DNA of 32,253 bases from Gemmatimonadaceae bacterium (GCA_013816855.1 JACDDT010000023.1:1-32253); one strand, 5' to 3'; counted from the stretch's first letter, positions 15,303 to 24,714 are shown. Numbers and translations: made by a program. The notes: generated by a model from the letters alone, not told the origin.

Positions 15303-16208
15303 ATGCGACGATCCCCAGGCGTAGTCCTCGCCTTCGCACTCCTCGGCATTTCCTTCGCCGGTCCGCTCGTGCGACTCTCCAACGCCGACCCGGTCGCGAT
15401 TGCCGCGTGGCGCCTTGGCTTCTCGCTCTTCATCGTGGGCGCGTTCGTGATAGTCACGGGCGAATGGAGGGAGTGGAGAACGGCGGGGCGGCCGACGATT
15501 CTGCTTTCCGTTCTTGCGGGTGTATTTCTCGCGCTCCATTTCTGGGCATGGAATGCGTCCATTCACCTCACTACCATCGCGGCTTCGGTAACGCTGGTGA
15601 GCATTCAGCCGGCAATCGTTGCAGCCCTCTCTGCTGTTTTGCTTCGGGAAGCGCCTAGCAGGCGTCAGGTCGCAGGAATGGCGCTCGCTATCACGGGCGC
15701 ATTCGTGATCGCGGCGCCGGCCCTCCGTGCCGACCAGCCACTTGCTACGAACTCGGCGCTTCTCGGGAATATTCTCGCCATCTCGGGAGCGGTCACCGCC
15801 TCACTCTACTATACGATAGGCCGCTACGCGCGCGGCAAGCTCGGCGTCTGGTCTTATGTAGCGATTGCGTATCTCGCGGCATTTCTCACGCTCATCGCCA
15901 TTGCCGCGTGGCGAAGAGTTCCGCTCACTCCGCAGCCGACCCGCGAGATCGCGATCTTTGCTGGCCTCGCGCTGGGCCCGATGCTCCTTGGCCACACGGG
16001 GATGAATTGGGCACTGAAGTTTATGCCCGCGTACGTCGTCAATCTGCTAGTGCTTGGGGAGCCCATCGGCGCGACCGCACTTGGCGCGATCATTCCCGCT
16101 ATTCACCAGGTTCCTTCGCCGACGACCCTGATAGGTGGCGCGATCGTTCTTGCCGGGGTCATCATCGCCGCCACCGCGCCCTCACGAGCTCGCGTTCGGA
16201 GCGAGTAG
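15303..16208 (+). CDS. EamA/DMT-family permease
   Basis: 301-aa integral membrane protein with about ten predicted helices in two EamA repeats, for example 'VVLAFALLGISFAGPLVRLS', 'LLSVLAGVFLALHFWAWNAS', 'SALLGNILAISGAVTASLYY' and 'LIGGAIVLAGVIIAAT'. The drug/metabolite transporter superfamily exports or imports small metabolites; the substrate cannot be told from sequence. The short motif 'IHLTTIAASVTLVSIQPAIVA' is typical of the first repeat's end. The ATG at 15303 is preferred to the in-frame GTG at 15267 because the latter is inside the upstream terminator hairpin. Confidence 0.9.
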   Translation: MRRSPGVVLAFALLGISFAGPLVRLSNADPVAIAAWRLGFSLFIVGAFVIVTGEWREWRTAGRPTILLSVLAGVFLALHFWAWNASIHLTTIAASVTLVSIQPAIVAALSAVLLREAPSRRQVAGMALAITGAFVIAAPALRADQPLATNSALLGNILAISGAVTASLYYTIGRYARGKLGVWSYVAIAYLAAFLTLIAIAAWRRVPLTPQPTREIAIFAGLALGPMLLGHTGMNWALKFMPAYVVNLLVLGEPIGATALGAIIPAIHQVPSPTTLIGGAIVLAGVIIAATAPSRARVRSE

Positions 16209-16215
16209 CCGCTTC

Positions 16216-16242
16216 CTCCGGCTCTCATCGCCGGAGTAATTT
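16216..16242 (+). terminator. Hairpin after the EamA gene, possible terminator
   Basis: CTCCGGC (16216-16222) and GCCGGAG (16230-16236) form a perfect 7-bp stem with a 7-base loop, followed by TAATTT. The T-run is short, so termination may be weak. It sits 8 bases after the permease stop and 34 bases before the M14 peptidase start. Confidence 0.45.
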
Positions 16243-16275
16243 GAAAGAAACCGTCCACCCGGAATCCCAGCGTAA

Positions 16276-19026
16276 ATGAAGCGATCGATGTTCTTTCTCG
16301 GATGCATGAGCGCCCTCTTCGCATCCGCCGCCCCCGCCCAGAGCAGAGTCACAACCCCCGCCGAGCAATTCGGCCACAACATCGGCGACGATTACTTCCT
16401 CGCCAACTATGAGCAGATGATCGACTACTGGCAGAAGATCGCCAAGGAGTCGAGTCGCGTTCATTTGGTAAGAATCGGCACGAGCTCGGACAACCGCCCG
16501 ATGTGGATGGCGATCATCACCTCTCCGGAGAATTACCGGAAGCTCGCCCGCTATCAGGAGATCTCGCGGCGGCTCGCGCATGGCGACGACATGACCGACG
16601 CGCAGGCGCACACGCTCGCTGCCGAAGGGAAGGCGGTGGTCTGGATCGATGGCGGACTGCACGCGACGGAAGTTCTCGGCGCGCAGCAAATCATCGAGAC
16701 GGTTTATGAGATGGCAAGCAGAACAGATGCCGAGACGATGCGTTTTTTGCGCGACGACATCCTGCTGGCGGTGCCGGCAAATCCGGACGGACAGGACATC
16801 GTCTCGAATTGGTACATGCAACAGCCGGATACGCTGAAGAGAACGACGAGCCGGCTGCCTGTGTTATACCATAAGTACGTCGGTCACGACAACAACCGTG
16901 ACGCATACATGGCGTCGCAGCGCGAGACGCAGGCGATGGACAGCATTCTCTACCGCGCCTGGTATCCGCAGATCATGTACAACCATCACCAGACCGGACC
17001 GACTGGGACGGTGATCTTCGCCCCGCCGTTCCGCGATCCGTTCAACTACAACTTCGATCCGCTGGTTCCGATGGAGCTCGATCTCGTCGGTGCGGCGATG
17101 CATGGCCGGTTCGTCGCCGAAGGAAAGCCGGGCGCGACGATGCGGAGCGGACAGACATACTCCACCTGGTGGAACGGTGGAATGCGCACGACGGTTTACT
17201 TCCACAACATGATCGGTCTTCTCACCGAGGCAATCGGGAATCCCACGCCGATGGAGATTCCGGTCGTGCCGTCCCGGCAGCTGCCGCACGGAGATCTGCC
17301 GATGCCGATCACTCCGCAGAAGTGGCATTTCGCGCAGTCGATGGCGTACGAGCTGACGGCGAATCGCGCGGTGCTCGACGTCGCCTCGAGGTATCGCGAG
17401 ACGTTCCTGTACAACGCGTGGAAGATGGCGCGCAATTCCATCGCGCGGGGAAGCACCGATTCGTGGACGATAACGCCCAAGAAAGTGGCGGCACTGAAGA
17501 TGGCGCTCCCCGACACGACCAAGGAGGGATCTGCAGGCGGACTCAACAGCCCCGCTATGGCAAAGTGGACGGCCATCATGCGTAATCCCGCAGACCGAGA
17601 TGCGCGCGGGTACATCATTTCCGCAAATCAGCCCGATTTTCCGACGGCGACCAAATTCGTGAACGCGCTCATCAAGAACGGCATTACAGTTTTGCGCGCG
17701 GGCGCCGACTTCAATGTGAACGGAAAGAGTTACCCCGCGGGATCTTTCGTAGTGAAGACGGCGCAGGCGTTCAGGCCCCACGTTCTGGACATGTTCGAGC
17801 CGCAGGATCATCCGGATGATTTCCCCTATCCCGGCGCGCCGCCTACCCCGCCGTATGACAACGCGGGTTGGACGCTCGCCTATCAGATGGGTGTGGAATT
17901 CGACAGGGTGCTTGAGCCCTTCGACGGCCCGTTCACGCCCGTCACCGGATTTGCGCAGCCAAGCTTGCAAACCGGAATGCCGGCTTCATCAGCGGCGGGA
18001 TTCCTGCTCACCCGTTCGGAAAACGACGCGTTTACCGCCGTGAATCGCGTTCTCGCCCGCGGCGGGAGCGTGTACGCATTGGCGTCGCCGATCACCGCTA
18101 ATGATCGTCGCTACGAGCTCGGAACGTTCTACATCCCCGCAACCGACGTAACGCGAAAAATCATCGCCGATACGCAGCGGGAAAAAGGATTCATTGTCGG
18201 ATGGACGCAGGCCGCTCTGGCGGCATCGTCGCTTCGCCCGGTGGTCCCCGTCCGGATTGCACTATTCGATCAGTACGGCGGACTGCTCACGGCCGGATGG
18301 ACGCGATTCATTTTTGATCAGTTCGAATTCCCCTATACCGTCGTATATCCGCAGGACATCGACGCGGGCGCGTGGAAGAACAATTTCGATGTCCTCATCC
18401 TCCCGGACGGGGCAAATCTCAACGGCGGATCAGTAACGCGCCGCGGAGCGTCGGGCGGCGCGCAAGCGATCAATCCGAACGACATTCCCGCCGAGTACCG
18501 AAACCGTCTGGGCTCGATGTCGGTGTCGAAATCTCTGCCGCAGATCCGGGAGTTTCTCGAGGCGGGAGGAACCGTGTTGACTGTCGGAACGGCGACAAGC
18601 CTCGCGTACGATTTGAAGATTCCGGTCGCGAGCGCGCTGGTGGACAGCGCCGGCGCGGCGCTTCCAGATACGAAGTACTACGTGCCGGGTTCCATACTCA
18701 GCGTTCAAGTGGACAGCACGAGCCCTCTCGCCCTTGGAATGGGAAGCAGGGCGGACATGTACTACGACAATGCCGCAGCATTCCGTCTGCTTCCCGGGTC
18801 GGAAGCTGCGGGAGTCCGCCGCGTCGCGTGGATCGACACGGCCGCGCCGCTTCGAAGCGGCTGGGCGTGGGGGCAACGATATCTCAAAGGCGCTACCGAA
18901 GTGGCAACAGCGATGGTGGGGAAGGGTACGCTCATATTGTATGGCCCCGATCCCTATTTCCGCTCTCAGCCGCACGGAACGTTCAAATTGTTCTTCAACG
19001 GAATCTTTTACCCGTCCGCGAAGTAG
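16276..19026 (+). CDS. Exported M14-family zinc carboxypeptidase, 916 aa
   Basis: Large secreted metallopeptidase. A signal peptide (1-22, ending 'SAAPAQS') precedes the M14 catalytic domain (about 40-330). Zinc ligands H129 and E132 are in 'GGLHATEVLG', the third is H237 or H238 in 'YNHHQTGP'. 'NPDG' (169-172) and 'HDNNRD' (204-209, the substrate-carboxylate Asn-Arg pair) are present, and the catalytic Glu is E318 in 'GLLTEAIGNP'. The C-terminal ~550 residues hold beta-rich and Rossmann-like segments ('VPVRIALFDQYGGLLTAG', 'NFDVLILPDGANLNGG') seen in related large M14 proteins of Gemmatimonadota and similar phyla (recalled). Probable role: scavenging of extracellular peptides. An S9 peptidase follows 28 bp downstream, likely in the same operon. 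Confidence 0.92.
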   Translation: MKRSMFFLGCMSALFASAAPAQSRVTTPAEQFGHNIGDDYFLANYEQMIDYWQKIAKESSRVHLVRIGTSSDNRPMWMAIITSPENYRKLARYQEISRRLAHGDDMTDAQAHTLAAEGKAVVWIDGGLHATEVLGAQQIIETVYEMASRTDAETMRFLRDDILLAVPANPDGQDIVSNWYMQQPDTLKRTTSRLPVLYHKYVGHDNNRDAYMASQRETQAMDSILYRAWYPQIMYNHHQTGPTGTVIFAPPFRDPFNYNFDPLVPMELDLVGAAMHGRFVAEGKPGATMRSGQTYSTWWNGGMRTTVYFHNMIGLLTEAIGNPTPMEIPVVPSRQLPHGDLPMPITPQKWHFAQSMAYELTANRAVLDVASRYRETFLYNAWKMARNSIARGSTDSWTITPKKVAALKMALPDTTKEGSAGGLNSPAMAKWTAIMRNPADRDARGYIISANQPDFPTATKFVNALIKNGITVLRAGADFNVNGKSYPAGSFVVKTAQAFRPHVLDMFEPQDHPDDFPYPGAPPTPPYDNAGWTLAYQMGVEFDRVLEPFDGPFTPVTGFAQPSLQTGMPASSAAGFLLTRSENDAFTAVNRVLARGGSVYALASPITANDRRYELGTFYIPATDVTRKIIADTQREKGFIVGWTQAALAASSLRPVVPVRIALFDQYGGLLTAGWTRFIFDQFEFPYTVVYPQDIDAGAWKNNFDVLILPDGANLNGGSVTRRGASGGAQAINPNDIPAEYRNRLGSMSVSKSLPQIREFLEAGGTVLTVGTATSLAYDLKIPVASALVDSAGAALPDTKYYVPGSILSVQVDSTSPLALGMGSRADMYYDNAAAFRLLPGSEAAGVRRVAWIDTAAPLRSGWAWGQRYLKGATEVATAMVGKGTLILYGPDPYFRSQPHGTFKLFFNGIFYPSAK

Positions 19027-19054
19027 CCCCCGCAAAATTCCCGAACCGGATTCG

Positions 19055-21127
19055 ATGATGCTCACGAAAAAACTGTTTCTCGCCGCTTCGCTTCTTGTCA
19101 CTCCGGTCGCGCTCGTCGCGCAAACGCAACGGGCGATAACCATTCAGGATTTTGAAGCGGTGAAGGCGATCGGCGACCCGCAACTCTCGCCGGACGGGAA
19201 GTGGGTTCTCTACTCGGTTCGCTCGACCGATATGGCCGCGAACAAGCGCAAGTCGGTAACAGTAATGCAGCCGGTTGCTGGCGGAACAGTTAAGCAGTTC
19301 CCGGACGCGAACACGGCCGTTACCGAGGCGCGATGGTCGCCGGACGGAAAATGGATCGCGTACACATCCGGCGGACAGCTGTGGGTAGCAGATGTGGCGG
19401 GGGGAAACAAAAAACAGCTCACCAGTCTCAGCGACGGCGCTTCCGGCCCGGTGTGGGCTGCTTCCGGAGACAAGATCGCCCTCGTCTCCGGCGTCTATCC
19501 GGACTGTGCCACCGATGCTTGCAACGTCGCGCGCTCGAAAGCGGCGGACACCATGAAGGTGCACGCCCACATCGCGGACAATCTGATGTACCGCCACTGG
19601 AATGCCTGGACGGCGGAAACGCACGCCCATCTCTTCGTCGTCGCGCCGGACGGCAGCGGACTTCGTGATGTAACACCACGCGCGAATTACGACGTGCCCC
19701 CCGGCCCCTTCGGCGGCAGCGAGGGATACTCGTTCTCGCCCGATGGAAAAGAGATTGCTTTTACGGCGAAGGATCAGGGGCGCGAGGATGCCTGGTCCAC
19801 AGACATCAATATTTATACGCTCAAGCTGGACGGGTCGTCGTCGCCGGTAGCGATCACATCCGCGAACAAAGGCGCCGATCAGAATCCCGTTTACTCACCC
19901 GACGGACGAACGATTCTTTACGGTTCGCAGGAAACTCCAGGATACGAGTCGGATCGTGTGCGGCTGATGGCGTATGATCGCTCCACGGGTCAGTCGCGCG
20001 AGCTGCTACCGAAATGGGATAGAAACTCCGATAGCTACGCGTTCTCCCCGAACGGAAGCACGATCTACATCGGCTCGGTCGACGCATCGCATACAAAGAT
20101 CTTTCGATTGATGCGAAGTCCAGCCGGCTGGACAATGCCCGCTCCGGAAACATTGGTCAGCGCAGGCAACAATACGGCGCTTTCAGTCTCACTGGACGGA
20201 AAGACCATCTCGTGGCTGCAGGAATCGGCCAGTCATCCGTCCGATGTATACGTTGCCACCGTTGGGCCGCGCGGAATTACCGGTACGCGCAGGCTCACGC
20301 ACGACAACGATGCGCTTCTCGCGCAGCTCAAGGTCAATCCGATCGAGGAGTTCTGGTTCAAAGGCGCAAATGGTGACAGCGTGCAGGGTTTCGTGATAAA
20401 GCCGCCACAGTATGAAGCGGGGAAAAAGTTTCCCGTGATCTTTCTCATTCACGGCGGCCCGCAAGGTGAGTGGGCGGATCAGTGGCACTCGCGCTGGAAC
20501 TACCAGATGTTCGCCGCACCCGGATTTGGAATCGTGGCGATCAACCCGCGCGGGTCGATCGGCTACGGCGCGAAATTCACCCGCGGCATCAGCATGGATT
20601 GGGGCGGAAAAGTATTCGTTGACCTGGAGAAAGGACTCAACGCCGCGCTTGCGAACAATGCGTGGCTCGACTCGACGCGAGTGGGTGCGGCCGGCGGATC
20701 ATTCGGCGGCTACGCGGTGAACTGGATCGCCGGGCATCCGATGGCTAACCGGTTCAAGGCTTTGTTTACACACGACGGCGTTTTCAATCTCGAGAATATG
20801 TACGGGGCGACCGAGGAGATTTGGTTCACGGATTTCGAGTACGGCGGACCGTACTGGGATCCGAAGCTGATGGAATCTCAGTACCGGAAGTTTTCGCCAC
20901 ATCTGTTCGCCGGGAATTTCCACGTACCGCACCTCGTCGTGCACGGCGACCTGGATTACAGAATCCCGTCGAGCGAAGCGATGTCGCTCTTCACCGCGCT
21001 GCAGCGCCAGGGAGTTCCATCGCGACTGATCATTTTCCCGGACGAAGGCCACTGGGTGCTCAAGCCGCAGAATCAGCAGCTGTGGTGGGGCCAGGTGCAG
21101 GGCTGGTTTTCGAAATACCTTCAGTGA
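19055..21127 (+). CDS. Exported S9-family prolyl-oligopeptidase-like serine peptidase
   Basis: 690-aa exported peptidase. The signal peptide 'MMLTKKLFLAASLLVTPVAL' is followed by a beta-propeller of WD40/TolB-like repeats ('DPQLSPDGKWVLYSV', 'EARWSPDGKWIAYTS', 'GYSFSPDGKEIAFTA', 'NPVYSPDGRTILYGS') and a C-terminal alpha/beta hydrolase domain. The triad is S549 ('GGSFGGY'), D634 ('HGDLDYRIP') and H666 ('DEGHWV'). It cleaves short peptides, typically dipeptidyl or acylaminoacyl substrates. The frame is open far upstream into the M14 gene, but only the ATG at 19055 (or the next codon) yields a signal peptide. It pairs with the M14 enzyme as a peptide-degrading unit. Confidence 0.94.
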   Translation: MMLTKKLFLAASLLVTPVALVAQTQRAITIQDFEAVKAIGDPQLSPDGKWVLYSVRSTDMAANKRKSVTVMQPVAGGTVKQFPDANTAVTEARWSPDGKWIAYTSGGQLWVADVAGGNKKQLTSLSDGASGPVWAASGDKIALVSGVYPDCATDACNVARSKAADTMKVHAHIADNLMYRHWNAWTAETHAHLFVVAPDGSGLRDVTPRANYDVPPGPFGGSEGYSFSPDGKEIAFTAKDQGREDAWSTDINIYTLKLDGSSSPVAITSANKGADQNPVYSPDGRTILYGSQETPGYESDRVRLMAYDRSTGQSRELLPKWDRNSDSYAFSPNGSTIYIGSVDASHTKIFRLMRSPAGWTMPAPETLVSAGNNTALSVSLDGKTISWLQESASHPSDVYVATVGPRGITGTRRLTHDNDALLAQLKVNPIEEFWFKGANGDSVQGFVIKPPQYEAGKKFPVIFLIHGGPQGEWADQWHSRWNYQMFAAPGFGIVAINPRGSIGYGAKFTRGISMDWGGKVFVDLEKGLNAALANNAWLDSTRVGAAGGSFGGYAVNWIAGHPMANRFKALFTHDGVFNLENMYGATEEIWFTDFEYGGPYWDPKLMESQYRKFSPHLFAGNFHVPHLVVHGDLDYRIPSSEAMSLFTALQRQGVPSRLIIFPDEGHWVLKPQNQQLWWGQVQGWFSKYLQ

Positions 21128-21129
21128 TG

Positions 21130-21312
21130 TAACTACGACTGAAGAACTACCGGCCGGGGGCCGTCGGCGTTGACGGCTTTTGGCCGGGTGCCTTTTCGGA
21201 TAGTTCAACAAAAAGGGAGACCGGGTTTCGGTCTCCTTTTCTCATTGCGAGGCCCGAAGCCATCCGCCGCTCCGCCGAAAGCCCCCGGCCGGTAGTTCTT
21301 ATTTTGTAGTTA
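21130..21312. repeat. Palindromic intergenic element A with bidirectional terminator core
   Basis: It fills the gap between the convergent S9 peptidase and ABC exporter genes. Arms 21142-21161 and 21281-21300 are perfect 20-bp inverted complements (AAGAACTACCGGCCGGGGGC). Outside them TAACTAC (21130-21136) and GTAGTTA (21306-21312) are also complementary, the latter overlapping the exporter stop. At the centre GGAGACCG (21216-21223) and CGGTCTCC (21229-21236) form an 8-bp stem flanked by AAAA on the left and TTTT on the right, so it can terminate both strands. A smaller hairpin GCCGTC/GACGGC (21160-21177) followed by TTTT lies near the left arm. A related copy is at 28525-28712. Confidence 0.85.
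21214..21240. terminator. Bidirectional terminator inside element A
   Basis: Stem GGAGACCG/CGGTCTCC with a five-base loop, TTTT after it on the plus strand and, via AAAA before it, TTTT after it on the minus strand. It is placed to stop both the rightward peptidase transcript and the leftward ABC exporter transcript. Confidence 0.8.
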
Positions 21313-23187
21313 GCGGTACCCAGCCGCCTGCATCGAGAACAACTCCTCATACAAGCCTTTCCCCGCAATCAGCTCCTCGTGCGAGCCCGACTCCTCCACC
21401 TTGCCGTGCCGAAGGACGATGATCCGGTCCGCCATCCGCACCGTTGAGAACCGGTGCGAAATCAGCACCGCCATTCTCCCCGCCACTAGCTCCGAGAACC
21501 GTAGAAACACCTCGTACTCGGCGCGGGCGTCGAGCGCCGCCGTAGGCTCATCGAGAATGAGCACCTGCGCGTCTCGCATGTAGGCGCGTGCGAGCGCGAT
21601 CTTCTGCCATTCTCCTCCGGAGAGATCCACCCCTTCGTCAAACCGCTTGCCGAGCATCTGCTGATAACCATTCGCGAAACGCGGGAGCAGGGAAGCGGCC
21701 AGCGAGTTGTCCGCGGCGACCCTGATGCTCTCGGGCGGCGACTCTCCAGGATTCTCCAGTGCGGCGCGAACGGATTCGATCTCGCCCACTCCGATGTTCT
21801 CGTCGAAGCGCATGTCGTACCGCACGAAATCCTGAAAGATCACGCCGATGGTTTTGCGCACGGCGGCCAGATCGTACTCGCGTAAATCGACTCCCTCGAG
21901 GAGAATGCGGCCTTCGGTCGGATCGTAGAGGCGGGCGATGAGCTTGGTGATCGTCGTTTTCCCGGCGCCGTTTTCACCGACGAGCGCGATGCGCTCACCC
22001 GGGGTCAGGGTGAAGCTCACGTTCCGCAGTGCCCACCTCTCGCTTCCAGGATAGCGGAATCCGACATCCTCGAAGCGGAAGCCGTCGCGCAGCTCACGAG
22101 GAATCGGTCGGGCATTCGCGGGAGACGTTATCGTCGGCTTCAAGCCGAGGAAGACGAAAAGATCTCTAAGGTAAAGCGCCTGCTCATAAACGTTGCTGGC
22201 GGAGAGGAGAATGTTCTGAATTACATCCCGGCCTCTCCCGAAAGACGCCGCGAGAAAGGTGAGCATTCCGATGGTGATCTCGCCGTGCACCGCACGCAGC
22301 AGAATTATCACGTACGCTGCGTAGTAGCCGACGGTGCCGAGTATGGAGAGTATTGCGCTCACCAGGCCACGGCGAATGGAGAGTGAGCGGTTCTCTTCGT
22401 AAAACTTCTGTGCGAGCACCCGGTAACGCTCGGCGAGCCACGGCGCGAGCCCGAACATCTGCACTTCCTTCGCCGTCACATTGCTAGCTCCGACGTAGCG
22501 CAGGTAATCGAGCTGGCGGCGCTCCGGTGTCCAGCGGAAAAGCAGCGAATAACCGAGCGATGCGTAGTGCGTCTCTCCCAGAAAGCTGGGCAGCACAGCG
22601 ACCGCAAGAAGCAAGAGCAGCCACGGGCTGTACGCGATGAGTGCGCCGCCAAGCGTGATGAGCGTGATGAAGTCCTGGCTCATCGAAAGAAGAATGGTGA
22701 GCAGCGCGATGCGGCCAACCGTTTGGCGGCGCGCGCGCTCGAGGTGATCGTAAAACGCAGGGTCCTCGAACTGCGCCAGATCGAGCGTGGCGGCGTGCTG
22801 CATCAGCTTCACGCTCATATCGTTCGAGAACAGATCGCTTAACAGACTTTCCACGAGCGACGAAGTGCGCGCGAAGATTTCACCGGCGAGGACGACGGCC
22901 ACTTCGATCGCGACGTAGCGCCATACCGGTGTGAGGCTGGCGTGCCCGGCTCTCGCCGCAATCACGGAATCCAGAATCAGCTTTCCGACCCAGAAAGTCG
23001 TGACGGGGACGAATGCACGAAGAATCCGCAGCACGACCATAGAGAAGGCGAAACCGCGGTGCGTGTGCCAAATCGCTTTACCAAGGGGCGGCACGTATCT
23101 CAGCGCCGCGATTCGCTCACTCCACGTTGCGTCCTTCGCTTCCTGCGATTGCCGGCGAATGAGGCCGAGCCCGATTGGATGGCTCAT
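21310..23187 (-). CDS. ABC exporter, fused permease and ATPase (MsbA-like)
   Basis: 625-aa half-transporter. The membrane domain spans about 40-330 with roughly six helices ('MVVLRILRAFVPVTTFWVG', 'YVAIEVAVVLAGEIFA', 'DFITLITLGGALIAYSPWLL', 'ILGTVGYYAAYVIILLRAV'). The nucleotide-binding domain has Walker A GENGAGKT (404-411), signature LSGGE (522-526), Walker B VLILDE (542-547) and switch H578. Such proteins act as homodimers that flip lipids, drugs or peptides outward; the substrate is not evident. The linker between helices 2 and 3 and the 'QFEDPAFYDHLERAR' segment are typical of exporters in environmental phyla. The ATG overlaps the stop of the upstream CstB-like gene (ATGA), so both belong to one leftward operon. 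Confidence 0.93.
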   Translation of the reverse strand: MSHPIGLGLIRRQSQEAKDATWSERIAALRYVPPLGKAIWHTHRGFAFSMVVLRILRAFVPVTTFWVGKLILDSVIAARAGHASLTPVWRYVAIEVAVVLAGEIFARTSSLVESLLSDLFSNDMSVKLMQHAATLDLAQFEDPAFYDHLERARRQTVGRIALLTILLSMSQDFITLITLGGALIAYSPWLLLLLAVAVLPSFLGETHYASLGYSLLFRWTPERRQLDYLRYVGASNVTAKEVQMFGLAPWLAERYRVLAQKFYEENRSLSIRRGLVSAILSILGTVGYYAAYVIILLRAVHGEITIGMLTFLAASFGRGRDVIQNILLSASNVYEQALYLRDLFVFLGLKPTITSPANARPIPRELRDGFRFEDVGFRYPGSERWALRNVSFTLTPGERIALVGENGAGKTTITKLIARLYDPTEGRILLEGVDLREYDLAAVRKTIGVIFQDFVRYDMRFDENIGVGEIESVRAALENPGESPPESIRVAADNSLAASLLPRFANGYQQMLGKRFDEGVDLSGGEWQKIALARAYMRDAQVLILDEPTAALDARAEYEVFLRFSELVAGRMAVLISHRFSTVRMADRIIVLRHGKVEESGSHEELIAGKGLYEELFSMQAAGYR

Positions 23188-24620
23188 TGCTTACTTGCTC
23201 CATCCCGGGCGACTGGGAATCCTGCGCCGGCCCAGCCGTCGAATCCTTCGCTGATGTTCGAGACGACAGCGACGCCTTTCGCGCGGAGAATGCTCGCCGC
23301 AATCGACGACCGGCCGCCCCCCTTGCAGTGAACGGCGACCGGATTTCCCGCGGCAGCGAGCTCGGCGGCTTTCCCTGGAAGCTCAGCGAGCGGAATGTGA
23401 ATAGCTCCGGGTATGTGTCCTTCACTCCACTCATACGGCGCGCGCACGTCGATGATTGTAGTTCCGGAATCCGGCTTGCCGTGAATGTCGCGAACGGAGA
23501 CCTGCGAGATAGTCTCGAGCGACGCGCCCGTTCGCTTCCACGAGTCGATTACATCGGGAAGAAAGTGTCCGCGAATTTTCCCGAGTCCGATCTTCGCGAG
23601 CTCCCTCGTAATCTTTTCGGCTTCTGCCGCGCTCTCGGAAATCAGAATGACATCGCGCGCCGGATCGATGATTGCGCCCGCCCAATTCAAAAACGATTTA
23701 TTGAATGGAATGTTAATCGTACCGGGAACGTGCCCTGCCGCGTATGATTTCGCGGGGCGAGTGTCCACTATCGTCGCGCCCCCACCCAACGCACTCCCTA
23801 CTGAATCCCCCGGGAGCTTGGCTGGCGCCGTCGGCATCTGCACCACTTCGCCGAGGCGGTTCCGCTTTTTCATGTCCGCGAAGTATCTCGGAGGTGGTGG
23901 CTGATCGGTCAATACTGCCTGGACGAACGCGTCTTCCGATTTCGTCTGCAACGCCCAGTTGAAAAGCCTTTCGTAACCAAGCGTTGACGACGGCATCGCG
24001 CCCAGCGCCTTGCCGCAAGCGGATCCAGCTCCGTGACCGGGCCAGAGCTGCAGGTGCTCGGGCTGTGAGCCGGCGAATGCCTGAAGCGATTGATAGAGCA
24101 TCCCCGCCGCGGCGCGCATCGTTCCCTCGGCGCCTGCCGCTTTGTCGAGCAAGTCGGGACGACCTACATCACCGACGAAAATGAAATCGCCGGTGAGGGC
24201 GCCAGCCGGCGTATCCCCGCGCGTCGAATCGGAAACGAGATAGCTCACGTGCTCAGGCGTGTGTCCTGGCGTATGCAGCACGCGAAGAGTGAGCGTGCCA
24301 AGTGAAATCGCATCGCCGTCGCGAAGCTTCCGCGCATCGGGGATCGCACCGAAGTCGTAACCCCACTTCGGATCGCCTTCGGCGCTCACGCAAAGCTCCG
24401 CTCCTGTCGCGCGCGCGAGTGTCGCGCCACCCGAAAGAAAATCTGCGTGAACGTGCGTCTCGAGTACGTGTGTGATGGTCAGCTTCTGCGCCGCCGCCGC
24501 GCGAGTGTACAGCTCAACGTCGACAGTCGGGTCGATGACCGCGGCTTTCTTGCTTTTTTCACAGGCTAGCAGGAAGCTCGCCTGGGCGAGGTTGTCGTCG
24601 TAGAAGCGGGTGAGTTGCAT
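23184..24620 (-). CDS. CstB-like persulfide dioxygenase with tandem rhodanese domains
   Basis: 478-aa fusion. The N-terminal metallo-beta-lactamase fold (1-240) has iron ligands in 'THVHADFLSGG' (H56, H58, D60), 'TPGHTPEH' (H120), D151 and H196. C202 in 'GAGSACGKALG' matches a cysteine I recall as important in staphylococcal CstB. Rhodanese domain 1 (about 280-365) has no active-site cysteine: the loop reads 'ILISESAAEAEK'. Rhodanese domain 2 (about 385-475) has C432 in 'HCKGGGRSS'. This is the CstB layout. The family oxidises low-molecular-weight persulfides to sulfite and thiosulfate, detoxifying sulfide. The ATG at 24618-24620 is preferred over the longer open frame. It is divergent from a ThiF/MoeB-rhodanese fusion. 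Confidence 0.9.
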   Translation of the reverse strand: MQLTRFYDDNLAQASFLLACEKSKKAAVIDPTVDVELYTRAAAAQKLTITHVLETHVHADFLSGGATLARATGAELCVSAEGDPKWGYDFGAIPDARKLRDGDAISLGTLTLRVLHTPGHTPEHVSYLVSDSTRGDTPAGALTGDFIFVGDVGRPDLLDKAAGAEGTMRAAAGMLYQSLQAFAGSQPEHLQLWPGHGAGSACGKALGAMPSSTLGYERLFNWALQTKSEDAFVQAVLTDQPPPPRYFADMKKRNRLGEVVQMPTAPAKLPGDSVGSALGGGATIVDTRPAKSYAAGHVPGTINIPFNKSFLNWAGAIIDPARDVILISESAAEAEKITRELAKIGLGKIRGHFLPDVIDSWKRTGASLETISQVSVRDIHGKPDSGTTIIDVRAPYEWSEGHIPGAIHIPLAELPGKAAELAAAGNPVAVHCKGGGRSSIAASILRAKGVAVVSNISEGFDGWAGAGFPVARDGASKQ

Positions 24621-24714
24621 CGTCGTCGGTGACTCGTGAGCGCGGTTGCTGTGCGGAGATACAGTAGTTAGCGTACCCCGGAGATCCATCACTGCTGGAG
24701 AGGTCAATATACCA
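24621..24714. promoter_or_regulatory. Divergent control region CstB-like/MoeB-rhodanese
   Basis: These 94 bp separate two divergent sulfur-metabolism genes. GGAGAGG (24697-24703) is a strong ribosome-binding site for the rightward gene and points to the TTG at 24715. I do not see a clear CsoR/CstR-type operator or a confident promoter pair. Confidence 0.4.

Noticed and set aside
14496-15566. 356-codon minus-strand frame opposite the second transglycosylase and permease start
   Set aside because: Crosses a strong plus-strand terminator and opposes two recognised genes; no motif.
16864-17970. 368-codon minus-strand frame opposite the M14 peptidase
   Set aside because: Arg-rich shadow of a conserved coding frame with no motif or ribosome-binding site.
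18734-19054. Upstream extension of the S9 peptidase frame into the M14 gene
   Set aside because: The signal peptide begins at 19055; the extension is an out-of-frame reading of the M14 coding sequence.
21130-21312. Reading of the palindromic element as an integron attC site
   Set aside because: The outer 7-mers do not match the GTTRRRY/RYYYAAC core-site consensus and there is no cassette array or integrase.
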